A stretch of 64,000 bases of DNA. It comes from Nitrospirales bacterium. Lineage in GTDB: Bacteria > Nitrospirota > Nitrospiria > Nitrospirales > UBA8639. Shown piece by piece: positions 1-9,101 of the stretch. Below the pieces are notes generated by a model. That model had not been told where the DNA came from, searched no databases, and saw only the letters and a program-made list of their open reading frames with translations. The stretch lies in the NCBI GenBank assembly GCA_021603905.1, contig BQIU01000003.1, positions 1 through 64,000 on the forward strand. The letters run 5' to 3'. Each line of letters starts with the position of its first letter. The stretch's first letter is position 1. A program made the position numbers and the translations under genes.

Positions 1-1350
1 CTGCTCTTCTTCCACGAAGAAATACGTATGACAAGCACGATCGAGGAGAGCTCGATCAAGTGTCGGAGGTATATCTTTAAACTTTGCAATGCTCACAATT
101 TGTTCAATTAAATCTCGCGGGTGACAGCTTCTCATATTGAGATGGTATTTTTTGTAAATATGTTCGAAGAGGTATTGGACAGCCTCGGGCATATACGGAA
201 CACCTTTTTGTCCGCACACCACTTCAAAAATATGGGCATACTGCTTTTCTGAAGGGTCCGCAATATAGACCTTGTTCCTGATACGTCGAAGAAAAGCTTC
301 ATCAGCTAATTTTTGTGGCTCAAGATTCGTGGCAAAAATCACAATCGTATCAAATGGAATTTGAAAAACTTTTCCGCTATGCAGTGTTAAATAATCGACC
401 CGTTTCTCCAACGGCACAATCCACCGATTGAGTAAATCCCGCGGACGAACAAGTTGACGACCGAAGTCGTCAATCAGAAACACGCCGCCATTGGCCTTGA
501 TGTGGGGTGGAGCCTTGTAATATTTTGCGATGGGGTTAAATGACAAATCCAACATCGCCATGGTCAATTCTCCCCCGGCAAACTCCACGGGTCGGTGGCA
601 TAATTCCCATCGTGCATCGCGTTCAACTTTTGCCTCGATAAACGAATGTGGCGATTCAGGAAGAGCGCCAGTGGTCACATGGGAAATTGGGTCAAAAACC
701 TGGATAATTTGTCCATCGACTTCAACAGCATACGGTATATAAATTTCTCCGCCCCCAACCATTTTCAACATCTGCCCAATGGCCTCGGCAATCACGGTCT
801 TCCCATTGCCGGGAGGGCCGTAGAGAAAAATGGGCCATCCAGAATTAATCGCTTCACCTATTTGTTCGACCGTTTTTTCAGGTAACACTAAGTGGGCCGT
901 GGCTCGTTCCACGATCGCTCGATTAATTTTCAGCTTGCCAATCGGTTGACGATTGATCATCTTCGCATAATGAGAGAGTGGCACGGGAGCAGGGCCGACA
1001 TACCGACTGATCTCCATAGACGCTTGTCCCCGCCTTCGGCCCTCATCAGTGAGCGTATAGCGGTAGAGCACTCCAAGCGGTTCGCCATGACCCCGAACCT
1101 CACAGAGCTTGTCTTTTTGAAGAATGGTGAACAGTTCCTTCATCACACTGTAGGGTAATTTCAAGAGTTCTCCCCCGGTTGCTTCTGTCAACTCACCGGT
1201 TGCCATCAGTGTTTTCAGGAGAAGCTGGACCAGAAGTTCTTCAGATAGCCCTGTCTCTTTCAAAGACGAAGGAGCCACAGGAGTGTTCGACGAAGAAGAT
1301 AAAACTCCATTCACCTCTGGCATTGATGCAAGTCCGGCAGCAGTACTCAT
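1..1350 (-). CDS. AAA+ ATPase (C-terminus beyond the window)
   Basis: The minus-strand frame is open from the ATG at 1350 to the window edge, giving 450 codons without a stop. A GGAG ribosome site sits 7 nt before the start. The first ~150 residues have no motif I recognise but look like a helical, possibly winged-helix, adaptor. The AAA+ core follows: Walker A GPPGNGKT at about residues 178-185, Walker B VFLIDD at about 290-295, sensor-1 FATN ending near 342, and an arginine-finger-like FLRRIRNK near 355. AAA+ proteins of this build remodel protein complexes using ATP. The substrate cannot be told from the sequence, and the downstream partners are outside the window. It is transcribed away from the ABC importer at 1494, so the two share a divergent promoter region. 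Confidence 0.85.
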   Translation of the reverse strand, partial: MSTAAGLASMPEVNGVLSSSSNTPVAPSSLKETGLSEELLVQLLLKTLMATGELTEATGGELLKLPYSVMKELFTILQKDKLCEVRGHGEPLGVLYRYTLTDEGRRRGQASMEISRYVGPAPVPLSHYAKMINRQPIGKLKINRAIVERATAHLVLPEKTVEQIGEAINSGWPIFLYGPPGNGKTVIAEAIGQMLKMVGGGEIYIPYAVEVDGQIIQVFDPISHVTTGALPESPHSFIEAKVERDARWELCHRPVEFAGGELTMAMLDLSFNPIAKYYKAPPHIKANGGVFLIDDFGRQLVRPRDLLNRWIVPLEKRVDYLTLHSGKVFQIPFDTIVIFATNLEPQKLADEAFLRRIRNKVYIADPSEKQYAHIFEVVCGQKGVPYMPEAVQYLFEHIYKKYHLNMRSCHPRDLIEQIVSIAKFKDIPPTLDRALLDRACHTYFFVEEEQ

Positions 1351-1493
1351 AAATGATCTCCACATGTACGATTGTAAGATAGAAATTGTGTATCAAAAAC
1401 ATTGATGACAGACTCAGACTTTCCTAGCCCTTGCCTTAGGAGTCCATGAGAGTTGGAGAAATCCGCCACATGCGGTATCCTTAGACAAGATCC

Positions 1494-3047
1494 ATGGCGT
1501 GCGTACTCACTCACAGCAATTTTCCTCGACTCATTGTCTGCAAACATTTGTTGATCCTGACGATCCTGACTCTCGTCGTGGGATGTTCGGAGCCTCCTCC
1601 AGATAATACCCTCCGATTTGGACTTGCGAATACTCCAGCAAACTTGGACCCTCGATTTGCCACCGACGCCACTTCGGCACGATTGAATCGGCTGCTCTAC
1701 TCCCGTCTAGTCGATTTCGACGAAGCGGCCCGTCCAATTCCTTCCCTCGCAACCTGGGAGCAAGTCTCTCCAACCCACTATCGTTTTTCTTTAGAACCGA
1801 CTCGACAAGCGTTTCATCATGGACACAAGCTCACCGCCAATGATGTCAAAGCCACCTATGAGTTCATCTTAAACCCGAACAACGTGTCTCCTCACCGCAG
1901 TTCCCTCACACTGATATCAGACATCCAAGCGCCGACGGATGACATTGTCGACTTTCATCTCAACAAACCGGACCAGCTCTTTCCTAGCTATCTTGTTATC
2001 GGCATTCTCCCGGCGAACCTTATTCACAGTCGGCACCCCTTCCATGAGCACCCGATTGGAAACGGCCCCTTTCTCTTTATCAATCGATCCGACGACACAC
2101 ATTGGCGGCTAATGAGACACGTAGATCATCAATACGTGGAGTTTCTTCGTATTCCTGATCCAACGGTCAGAATTTTAAAGCTGTTGGCAGGGGAAATTGA
2201 TATGATACAAAATGACCTTCCGCCTGAACTGACGAACTTTCTCGAAAAAAACGACAACCTTCACATTCAAAGGCGACCGGGAGCCACATTCTCCTATCTG
2301 GGCTTTAACCTGCAAGATCCCATTGTTGGCCAACACGACGTTCGCCAAGCCATTGCTCATGCCATCGATCGAACCAGCATCATTCATCACCTCTTAAATG
2401 ATACCGCTCACCCTGCTAATGCATTATTCCCACCAGAACACTGGGTTGGGAACAGCACATTGTCCGGATACGAATATGATCCACAACGAGCTCGGACCTT
2501 GTTACAACAAGCTGGATATAGTGATTCACATCCAGCTCGAATTTCGTATAAAACCTCAACTGACCCTATTCGTTTGAGACTTGCGACCATCGTGCAAGAT
2601 CAACTGGCACAAGTTGGGATTGAAGCATCTATCCAAAGTCACGATTGGGGGACTTTTTACGGAGATATCAAGACTGGCCGGTTTCAAATGTATAGCCTTT
2701 CGTGGGTCGGGCTAAAAACACCAGATATTTTTCGTTACGTATTTCACAGTGACTCCGTTCCACCACATGGGGCCAATCGAGGAAGATTTATCGATACCCA
2801 CAGCGATTACCTTATCGAACAGGCACAGGCAACACAGAACCTTCACGAAAAAGGCGCCATCTATCGACAGCTTCAATCTTATCTTCTCCACGCGCTTCCG
2901 TATGTGCCTTTATGGTTTGAGGAACATGTCTTCATTGCTCGTCGTCACATCCGTGGCTATGTCCTTTCCCCTGATGGGAATTATGATGGACTCCTCACCG
3001 TGACACGGTCACCATCAACTATACTCGTCACTCAACATGACTCTTGA
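1494..3047 (+). CDS. ABC transporter substrate-binding lipoprotein, peptide/nickel (SBP family 5) type
   Basis: This is a 517-residue extracellular solute-binding protein. A hydrophobic stretch ends in a lipobox (LVVGC, Cys near residue 31), so it is a lipoprotein that captures substrate in the periplasm. The family fold is visible throughout: a start-region motif RFGLANTPANLDPRF, the segment LTANDVKATYEF, and the long C-terminal lobe with DPQRARTLLQQAGY typical of oligopeptide, dipeptide and nickel binders. Its stop overlaps the start of the first permease by 4 nt (ATGA), so the three genes are translationally coupled. The start is uncertain because the n-region before the lipobox is long, and an in-frame TTG nearer to it is possible. 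Substrate is not determinable. Confidence 0.92.
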   Translation: MACVLTHSNFPRLIVCKHLLILTILTLVVGCSEPPPDNTLRFGLANTPANLDPRFATDATSARLNRLLYSRLVDFDEAARPIPSLATWEQVSPTHYRFSLEPTRQAFHHGHKLTANDVKATYEFILNPNNVSPHRSSLTLISDIQAPTDDIVDFHLNKPDQLFPSYLVIGILPANLIHSRHPFHEHPIGNGPFLFINRSDDTHWRLMRHVDHQYVEFLRIPDPTVRILKLLAGEIDMIQNDLPPELTNFLEKNDNLHIQRRPGATFSYLGFNLQDPIVGQHDVRQAIAHAIDRTSIIHHLLNDTAHPANALFPPEHWVGNSTLSGYEYDPQRARTLLQQAGYSDSHPARISYKTSTDPIRLRLATIVQDQLAQVGIEASIQSHDWGTFYGDIKTGRFQMYSLSWVGLKTPDIFRYVFHSDSVPPHGANRGRFIDTHSDYLIEQAQATQNLHEKGAIYRQLQSYLLHALPYVPLWFEEHVFIARRHIRGYVLSPDGNYDGLLTVTRSPSTILVTQHDS

Positions 3048-3982
3048 CCTGTATGACTAGATTTATTCTTGCGAGGTTCGCGAGTGCTGTCCTGATTATT
3101 TTCGGCGTGTCTTGCCTGGTCTTCATTCTTATCCATCTCATTCCAGGAGATCCCATTGATGTCATGCTGGGTGAAACGGCGCATCCGACGGACAAAGAAG
3201 CATTGCGAAACGCGATGGGGTTTCATCTTCCTTTGCACATCCAACTCTTCCAATATCTCCAAGGTCTCTTTCGCTTTGATCTCGGCACGTCAATTCACTC
3301 TGGCCGCGCGATCACTGACATTTTACTGGAACGATTACCTGCCACCTTGGAGCTTGGAGTTGGCGCCATGGGCATTGCCATCCTCATCGCCTTTCCGCTT
3401 GGCCTCTTTGCAGCACTGCGTCAAAAAACGTTTATCGATGTCGGCGCAATGACATTCGCACTTGTGGGAATCTCCATTCCAAATTTCTGGCTCGGCCCTC
3501 TGTTGATTATGGTCGGGGCCTTATGGTTAGGCTGGTTCCCTGTCAGCGGACGAGACGGATTGCTCTCACTGATCCTACCCGCACTGACACTGGGAACGGC
3601 CATGGCCGCAATCCTATCTCGGATGATTCGAAGTGCGTTACTCGAAGTCATTCATGAAGACTTCATACGGACGGCACAGGCTAAAGGCCTGAGCGAAACT
3701 CGAACAGTCTTTCGCCACGCTTTGCGTAACGCCCTCCTCCCTGTCCTAACGTTACTCGGACTTCAGTTCGGCGCCCTGCTTAGCGGTGCGGTCATTACTG
3801 AAACCATTTTTTCCTGGCCAGGGATCGGATCATTGATGATTGAAGCCATTCAACAGCGGGACTACCCTATCGTTCAGGCAACGATTTTGTGTATCAGCGT
3901 GATGTACATCGGCATTAATCTTTTGACGGATTTGCTTTATGCCTGGGCCGATCCCCGCATCCGTCTTCGAGGAACCTCATGA
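3044..3982 (+). CDS. ABC transporter permease, DppB type
   Basis: This 312-residue inner-membrane protein has about six hydrophobic segments. It matches the DppB/OppB/NikB family: N-terminal FILARFASAVLIIFGVSCLVF, then LIPGDPIDVMLG, and the cytoplasmic EAA-type loop DFIRTAQAKGLSETRTVFRH that docks onto the ATPase. The late segment ALLSGAVITETIFSWPGIGS is also characteristic. It forms the translocation channel with the next gene product. It overlaps both neighbours by 4 nt, which indicates a tight operon. Confidence 0.94.
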   Translation: MTCMTRFILARFASAVLIIFGVSCLVFILIHLIPGDPIDVMLGETAHPTDKEALRNAMGFHLPLHIQLFQYLQGLFRFDLGTSIHSGRAITDILLERLPATLELGVGAMGIAILIAFPLGLFAALRQKTFIDVGAMTFALVGISIPNFWLGPLLIMVGALWLGWFPVSGRDGLLSLILPALTLGTAMAAILSRMIRSALLEVIHEDFIRTAQAKGLSETRTVFRHALRNALLPVLTLLGLQFGALLSGAVITETIFSWPGIGSLMIEAIQQRDYPIVQATILCISVMYIGINLLTDLLYAWADPRIRLRGTS

Positions 3983-4785
3983 CTCGACTGTGGATTCCTC
4001 TCTTCATTCTATTCATCTGGAGCAGCGTCGCGATCGTCGGTCCGGCATTACCGATTTCACCCAACCATATCGATTTGACACAGATCTTGACACCACCCTC
4101 TACCACAGTATGGCTCGGGCATGACGATATTGGACGTTCAATCAGCGATCGATTGATCATCGGAGCTCGTACCTCCTTTGTGGTGGCCCTCTCAGTTGTC
4201 TTAATTGCCTCAATCTTTGGAAGCTGTATCGGAATCGTCGGAGCCTATTGGGGTGGGTGGATGGATCATTTCCTAATCAGAATCATTGATATTTTCCTGG
4301 CTTTTCCCGGGATACTGCTTGCCATCGCGTTGGCAGGAGTCATGGGCCCGAGTATCAAAAATGTGGTCTTCGCTCTGGCCTGCGTCGGCTGGGTCGGCTA
4401 TGCGCGTTTAGCCCGAGCCCAGGTGCTCGCCCTTAAAGACGCAGATCATGTGATGGCGGCACGTGCACTTGGCGCATCATCTGGACGAATCATGTTTCGC
4501 CATTTGCTCCCTTTACTCAGTGCTCCCTTAATCATTGAATTGAGTTTTGGCGTCGCCAGCATTGTCGTCGCTGAAGCCGGCCTCTCATTTTTAGGCTTAG
4601 GCGTCCAACCCCCTGATGCGTCCTGGGGCAGCATGATTCGCGATGGAACCCGTTACATGCTCGTCGCCCCACATGTCGTCATGGCGCCGGGCTTCGCACT
4701 AATGATCGTCGTCTTCGCAATTAATGTTTTGGGGGATTGGATGCGAGACTGGTTAGACGTCAAATCTCTTTTTCGTAAGAAGTGA
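3979..4785 (+). CDS. ABC transporter permease, DppC type
   Basis: This 268-residue membrane protein is the second channel subunit. WLGHDDIGRSISDRLIIGAR near the N-terminus and the EAA loop DHVMAARALGASSGRIMFRH are hallmarks of DppC/OppC/NikC. It ends with the usual hydrophobic segment and the WMRDWLD tail. The ATM start overlap with the preceding gene is 4 nt. No nucleotide-binding subunit (DppD or DppF type) follows; the next gene is unrelated. The importer must therefore borrow ATPases encoded elsewhere. Confidence 0.94.
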   Translation: MTRLWIPLFILFIWSSVAIVGPALPISPNHIDLTQILTPPSTTVWLGHDDIGRSISDRLIIGARTSFVVALSVVLIASIFGSCIGIVGAYWGGWMDHFLIRIIDIFLAFPGILLAIALAGVMGPSIKNVVFALACVGWVGYARLARAQVLALKDADHVMAARALGASSGRIMFRHLLPLLSAPLIIELSFGVASIVVAEAGLSFLGLGVQPPDASWGSMIRDGTRYMLVAPHVVMAPGFALMIVVFAINVLGDWMRDWLDVKSLFRKK

Positions 4786-4882
4786 AAGAGAAACGCCGTT
4801 GTGTTACGGTTATCGATTGAACCCTACAGAACCTACAAATGAAACCTTGAGGATCATTCTTCCGGCAACCAGCACAAGCAAT

Positions 4883-5092
4883 ATGCAACAATCGATTATT
4901 GGCTTCCATCTCGACGACGTTGGCGATTGGGTCGCTGATCTAGCCTGCGGACACGGACAACACGTTCGACATAATCCGCCATGGAGCGTCCGTCCTTGGG
5001 TCGTGTCGGAAGAAGGACGCCGTGCTCATCTCGGGGAACAGTTGAATTGCAAACGATGTGAAGAGGAACCGGAGAAAGGCGATTCAACATGA
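4883..5092 (+). CDS. DUF3565 family protein
   Basis: From the ATG at 4883 this is a 69-residue protein opening MQQSIIGFHLDDVGDWVADL. It carries the conserved DUF3565 core: CGHGQHVRHNPPW, RPWV, EEGRR and a closing CKRCEE. The cysteine and histidine pattern suggests a small metal-binding protein, and the function of the family is not established. The open frame extends upstream to 4799, but those 28 codons do not look like family sequence, so I prefer the internal start. It follows the ABC permease by about 100 nt and may be carried on the same transcript. Confidence 0.82.
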   Translation: MQQSIIGFHLDDVGDWVADLACGHGQHVRHNPPWSVRPWVVSEEGRRAHLGEQLNCKRCEEEPEKGDST

Positions 5093-5169
5093 TACATGCA
5101 ATGTAAAAAATGAGATTTTCTCGCGTATGACCACTTCTTTATTTTTCACACTACCAGTTGCCTTGGAGA

Positions 5170-7527
5170 TTATTCGTCGGGAATCTCCATCACGAGGCGG
5201 TACATGACGTCACTAAGTTCCATTAACGAATAGGGTTTTGTCATGACGGCATGAAATCCAAACGTTTGATATTGAGCCATGATCGGATCATTGGAATAGC
5301 CACTCGACACCACCGCTTTGACATTCGGATCAATTTGCAACAGTTGCACCATCGTCTCTTTCCCGCCCAATCCTCCAGGTACCGTTAAGTCGAGGATGAC
5401 AGCTGAAAACGGACTATTTGTTTCTTGGGCTTGTCGATACAACGTGACAGCTTCTTCTCCGTTTTTCGCCATTTCAAAGTGATACCCGCACGTACTGAGC
5501 ATCTCACTGGCCAGTACCCGAATAGATTCTTCGTCATCCATGACCAAGACTTTTCCCGATCCGTTCTTCTTCCCAAAGGGAGTCGACGATACGACAGCGG
5601 TTTCTTCGAGGCAAGCAGGAAGATAGAACGACACACATGTCCCAACACCAACCTCCGAGTCAATGGTCATATATCCCTGATGCTTACTGATGATAGTATA
5701 CGCAGAAGTCAATCCCAATCCATGATGATCAGATTTCGTCGTAAAGTACGGATCAAAAGCGCTGGTCAGGTCATCATGACGTATCCCCGAACCATTATCA
5801 GAAAATGACATTTTGACGTAACATCCGGACGGAGCCGGAACGACAGATGAAGGTGAGGACTCGTCAAGGATGAGATTTTCACCATGAACAATAAGACGTC
5901 CATTATGAGAGAGAGACTCGACCGCATTCGTTACAATGATTTGGACAACCTGACTTAGTTGTCCCGCATCAACCTCGACGAATCGAAGCGGTTCATTATA
6001 CACAAAATCCCGAGCCACGGCCGATCCCGACAATGAAAACTCTACCGTATTTTTGACAAGCCCCTCCAACAACGTCACCTGCTTAATCGGTTCACCACCC
6101 TTGGCAAACGTCAAGAGTTGCTGTGAAAGAGCCTTCGCACGAAGGCTCTCAGACTCTGCAACTTGCAAAAAATGATATTCCGAGCTTTTTTCCAGTAAGA
6201 AATTTTTAGCTAAGGAAATATTCCCGAGCACACCTGTCAACAGATTATTGAAATCATGGGCAATGCCACCTGCGAGCGTCCCAATCGCCTCCATTTTTTG
6301 TGACCGTAATAATTGTGAGTCCATCCGTCGTCGCGTTTCTTCAACCTTCTTACGTTCGGTCACATCACGAGTTACGCCAACAAATCCAATAGCCCCACCC
6401 TGTTCGTTTCGAATAAAACTCGCCTGAATTTCCGCAAGAATGCTCGAACCATCTTTACACCGATGTTCAAGTTCCAAGGTTCGAAATCGAAACGGATTGG
6501 CCGTGCTCTGTTGTTCAATGGCGAGTTCTTCATTAATCACCATTCGCGCCGCTTCCAAAGCACGAGGCGTCAACAGATCCTTCAACGAAAGCCCCATGGC
6601 CTCTTCTCTGGAATATCCAAGAATACGCTCAACTGACGAGCTCATATAACTGAAACGCCCTCCATCCAAGGTCATCACCCAAATCACATCCGTAATATTT
6701 TCAGCGAGAAATTGAAATCGGGCTTCAGAAATTCGTAATGAATACGTACGATCTTCAACCAACTGTTCGAGATGATCGCGATGTTGGACAAGTTCCCGTT
6801 CCATGACTTGGCAAGCATTGACTTCTTCAGACAGCACGCGATTCAGGTCTTTGGCCTTATCACGTTCATTGGAAAGGTGCGCAATCAGGCTGGAATTTTC
6901 CAAGTGAAGACGGATCGCATTCATCAGCACCTGATGATTTCGTCGCATGGTCATGATCATCATCACCAGAAATAAGACCCCGACCAAACCCATCGCGAGA
7001 TGAAGGTGACTCCCTTCAGATAAGAATCTGACAATAATTGGAATAATCGATAACAAGCTATACGCAAGAAAGACTTCCTTGGAGGCCGCAAACACCGCCG
7101 TCGCACCAGCAACCATGCCGCCGAGGATCAAACCTAAAAATATTTGATGAGGGATGGAGTCATGCGGATAGAGCAAGACGGGGAATGCCCCCCAGACCAT
7201 ACCGGACCCAATACTCCTGGCCAAAAAATGTGAGCCCCAGACCTCAGCTTGGATCCGGGTCTTATCGAGTTGTCGATATTGATAGGTCAACATACCACCA
7301 ATAACATTGATGGCGAGCACACAACCCAACCAGATCAGAAGGTGCTGGTTCGAGACGACATCCCATTGAATACCCGCAAGAATAGCGGCATTGACTAACG
7401 ACGCCACCATGCCAATGGGGGCTTGCGAATATAATTGCTCCACTTGCCGAGCGTACACATGCTCTGGCTGTGCAGAAATACCGTATTCATCGCCTGACAT
7501 GACAGTAGAAAAAGATTGAGTCGGCAT
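5170..7527 (-). CDS. Membrane PAS hybrid histidine kinase with C-terminal receiver
   Basis: This is a 785-residue sensor. Residues ~38-195 contain several hydrophobic helices forming a membrane sensor module. A coiled-coil linker (~200-262) leads into a PAS/PAC domain (~268-393). The dimerisation domain carries the phospho-accepting histidine in GIAHDFNNLLTG (His424). The ATPase domain shows the N box around Asn534, DNGSGI and GLGL. The C-terminal receiver (~657-780) is intact: acidic pair in VMDDEE, phospho-acceptor Asp713 in VILDLTVPGG, and Lys764. The FNNLL type of H box is typical of kinases that use a C-terminal receiver. No output domain or adjacent response regulator identifies the target. 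An in-frame ATG ten codons in is an alternative start. Confidence 0.92.
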   Translation of the reverse strand: MPTQSFSTVMSGDEYGISAQPEHVYARQVEQLYSQAPIGMVASLVNAAILAGIQWDVVSNQHLLIWLGCVLAINVIGGMLTYQYRQLDKTRIQAEVWGSHFLARSIGSGMVWGAFPVLLYPHDSIPHQIFLGLILGGMVAGATAVFAASKEVFLAYSLLSIIPIIVRFLSEGSHLHLAMGLVGVLFLVMMIMTMRRNHQVLMNAIRLHLENSSLIAHLSNERDKAKDLNRVLSEEVNACQVMERELVQHRDHLEQLVEDRTYSLRISEARFQFLAENITDVIWVMTLDGGRFSYMSSSVERILGYSREEAMGLSLKDLLTPRALEAARMVINEELAIEQQSTANPFRFRTLELEHRCKDGSSILAEIQASFIRNEQGGAIGFVGVTRDVTERKKVEETRRRMDSQLLRSQKMEAIGTLAGGIAHDFNNLLTGVLGNISLAKNFLLEKSSEYHFLQVAESESLRAKALSQQLLTFAKGGEPIKQVTLLEGLVKNTVEFSLSGSAVARDFVYNEPLRFVEVDAGQLSQVVQIIVTNAVESLSHNGRLIVHGENLILDESSPSSVVPAPSGCYVKMSFSDNGSGIRHDDLTSAFDPYFTTKSDHHGLGLTSAYTIISKHQGYMTIDSEVGVGTCVSFYLPACLEETAVVSSTPFGKKNGSGKVLVMDDEESIRVLASEMLSTCGYHFEMAKNGEEAVTLYRQAQETNSPFSAVILDLTVPGGLGGKETMVQLLQIDPNVKAVVSSGYSNDPIMAQYQTFGFHAVMTKPYSLMELSDVMYRLVMEIPDE

Positions 7528-8182
7528 GGCATATGACAGTGAGGAATCTTAGAAGAAGAACCACTCGCGTGGCACTTCAACACCACAGCATAGTAGAACG
7601 AAGAATTGAGCAGTCCCTGTGACATTTGATATGCCAGATATTCAGATTGCACTCGATCTGCTCCAATGTCAAGCAGCCCCCAGAAACGTTGAGAACGAGG
7701 AATTCCCGAGAGAGCAGATAAGCCTAGAATTCCAATTTCAATGCGCAATTATTGCATATGATGCTCCGGACCTTTTCACACCTCACGCTTACCTGACACA
7801 TGACTGTCCATCGCAATAACACACTCAAACATTCCATTTCATATTAAAACCTTGGGGTAGACAGCACCATAATAAAAACTAAGCAAAAGGTAGTCCATGC
7901 ACATCGAGACTAGGACATTTGGGTCTTTCGCGCGAAAAATGTCATGTCTCATCGTTGAGAATACTAGGCCTTTTCATTGATCCACCGCATTGAGATTATT
8001 GAGCTAGACAGGGAGGCGTCATTCTCGAACTAAGCTCTGCGAAACACATCTCGACATCCCTGCATTGTCGCGAGTAATGAAGCCCGTAGCTTGTCTCATA
8101 TTAACCTCAAGTGATACGCTATCAATTTGATACGTCAACTTTAATACCCAATAGGAGACAAGTCTCACAGAGGTTCACCATA
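7528..8182. other. Intergenic region, no gene recognised
   Basis: This is about 650 bases between the divergent kinase gene and the small secreted-protein gene. The short open frames here have no recognisable protein features or ribosome sites. The region presumably holds the promoters of both flanking genes, but no promoter stands out clearly. Confidence 0.6.
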
Positions 8183-8650
8183 ATGACACAGTCGCCAAAA
8201 CAGTGCGTTCCTTTTTCATGGCGCTGGATTTACACGTTTCTTTTAACCTGGATCATTTCATTGCTCATCTCCCCAACCCTTGTTTCTTCCAATGGCTTTC
8301 AATCACCCGAGGAATGCCTAGCCTATGACAATGGCGCTCATTTGAACTGCCTCTACGCCTACATTGAAATTCAACAAGATAAGATTGTGAAATTAGAGAC
8401 CCAGCTCAATACAGAAAAGCGAAGCTCACAACAGCTGCAGGATGACGTTCAGCATCAACACGACCTAAACAATGTGCTTCAGAAACAAATCAAGAATCGT
8501 GAAGATCGTTTCAACAATTATCGTTATCCTCGAATACGCAGTTACTCAGGGCTATACTATGGTTTCGGTCCGCCGCGATATTACCGACGTTTCTTTCAAC
8601 CTCACCTTGGCTTTCATGCAGGACAATTCTACCCAGACTGGTATTGGTAA
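8183..8650 (+). CDS. Small secreted protein with coiled coil, unknown function
   Basis: I choose the ATG at 8183 because an AGAGG ribosome site lies about 9 nt upstream and it gives a normal signal peptide (FLLTWIISLLISPTLVSS). The longer frame from 8111 has no such support. The mature protein of ~120 residues has a Cys pair near its start (EECLAY and LNCLYA). A heptad-rich helix follows (QQDKIVKLETQLNTE onward), and the tail is rich in Tyr, Arg, Pro and Gly (YYGFGPPRYYRRFF). I do not recognise the family. A periplasmic or outer-membrane-associated protein is likely from the signal alone. Confidence 0.7.
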   Translation: MTQSPKQCVPFSWRWIYTFLLTWIISLLISPTLVSSNGFQSPEECLAYDNGAHLNCLYAYIEIQQDKIVKLETQLNTEKRSSQQLQDDVQHQHDLNNVLQKQIKNREDRFNNYRYPRIRSYSGLYYGFGPPRYYRRFFQPHLGFHAGQFYPDWYW

Positions 8651-8794
8651 CTGAAACGGTCGCATCGGCTTCACGACACAAAGACATTTCTTGAGGCGCA
8701 AGATGGCATCGACTCAATACTATATGCCTCCCCCTCACCACCAGACCTCATCTTTCATCATTTCTACTCAAAAAGGTGCTTCACGCGTGAATTC

Positions 8795-9025
8795 TTGTGT
8801 GCGGCATTTGTGCTAATGCTGAACCCAGGACCAGGATGTTCGAGCGCAGAGGAAGCGCCGCATTAGGTGCATTTGACGGAGCCGCCATAGACGCGGGTGG
8901 CTACGAGTACAATTTTAAAAACACAGAAAGAGCGAATCGATGAAGATCTCAAGAACGGGAAAGTTGATCAGAGGGAATACAATATTCGGCAAGATCAGAT
9001 CACGCGAAACCCGTTGATCCAATAA
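8795..9025 (+). pseudogene. Frameshifted small lipoprotein gene with SHOCT-like tail
   Basis: Three reading frames together rebuild one small protein. Frame one gives a lipoprotein-like signal (LCAAFVLMLNPGPGCSS) and then stops. Frame two gives ALGAFDGAAIDAGGYEYNF and stops at a TGA near 8941. Frame three overlaps it and carries on as RIDEDLKNGKVDQREYNIRQ to a TAA at 9023-9025. The last part resembles the short C-terminal oligomerisation motif called SHOCT. There is no convincing ATG at the front. I infer a decayed gene with at least two frameshifts. Sequencing error is an alternative for single-base shifts, although two in 200 bases is less likely. Confidence 0.5.
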
Positions 9026-9039
9026 CGTTTGCCAAATAG

Positions 9040-9074
9040 CCCTGACGTCATAATAGGTAATCATGACGTCAGGG
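9040..9074. terminator. Perfect 12-bp inverted repeat, probable bidirectional terminator
   Basis: CCCTGACGTCAT (9040-9051) and its exact reverse complement (9063-9074) flank an 11-base loop. It sits between the pseudogene ending at 9025 and the convergent hydrolase gene ending at 9102. There is no long T-run, so termination is an inference from position and stem strength. The stem contains TGACGTCA, itself palindromic, so a protein-binding site is an alternative. Confidence 0.5.
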
Positions 9075-9101
9075 TGCTCTCTTACTGGATCGAGAAACCG
9101 T

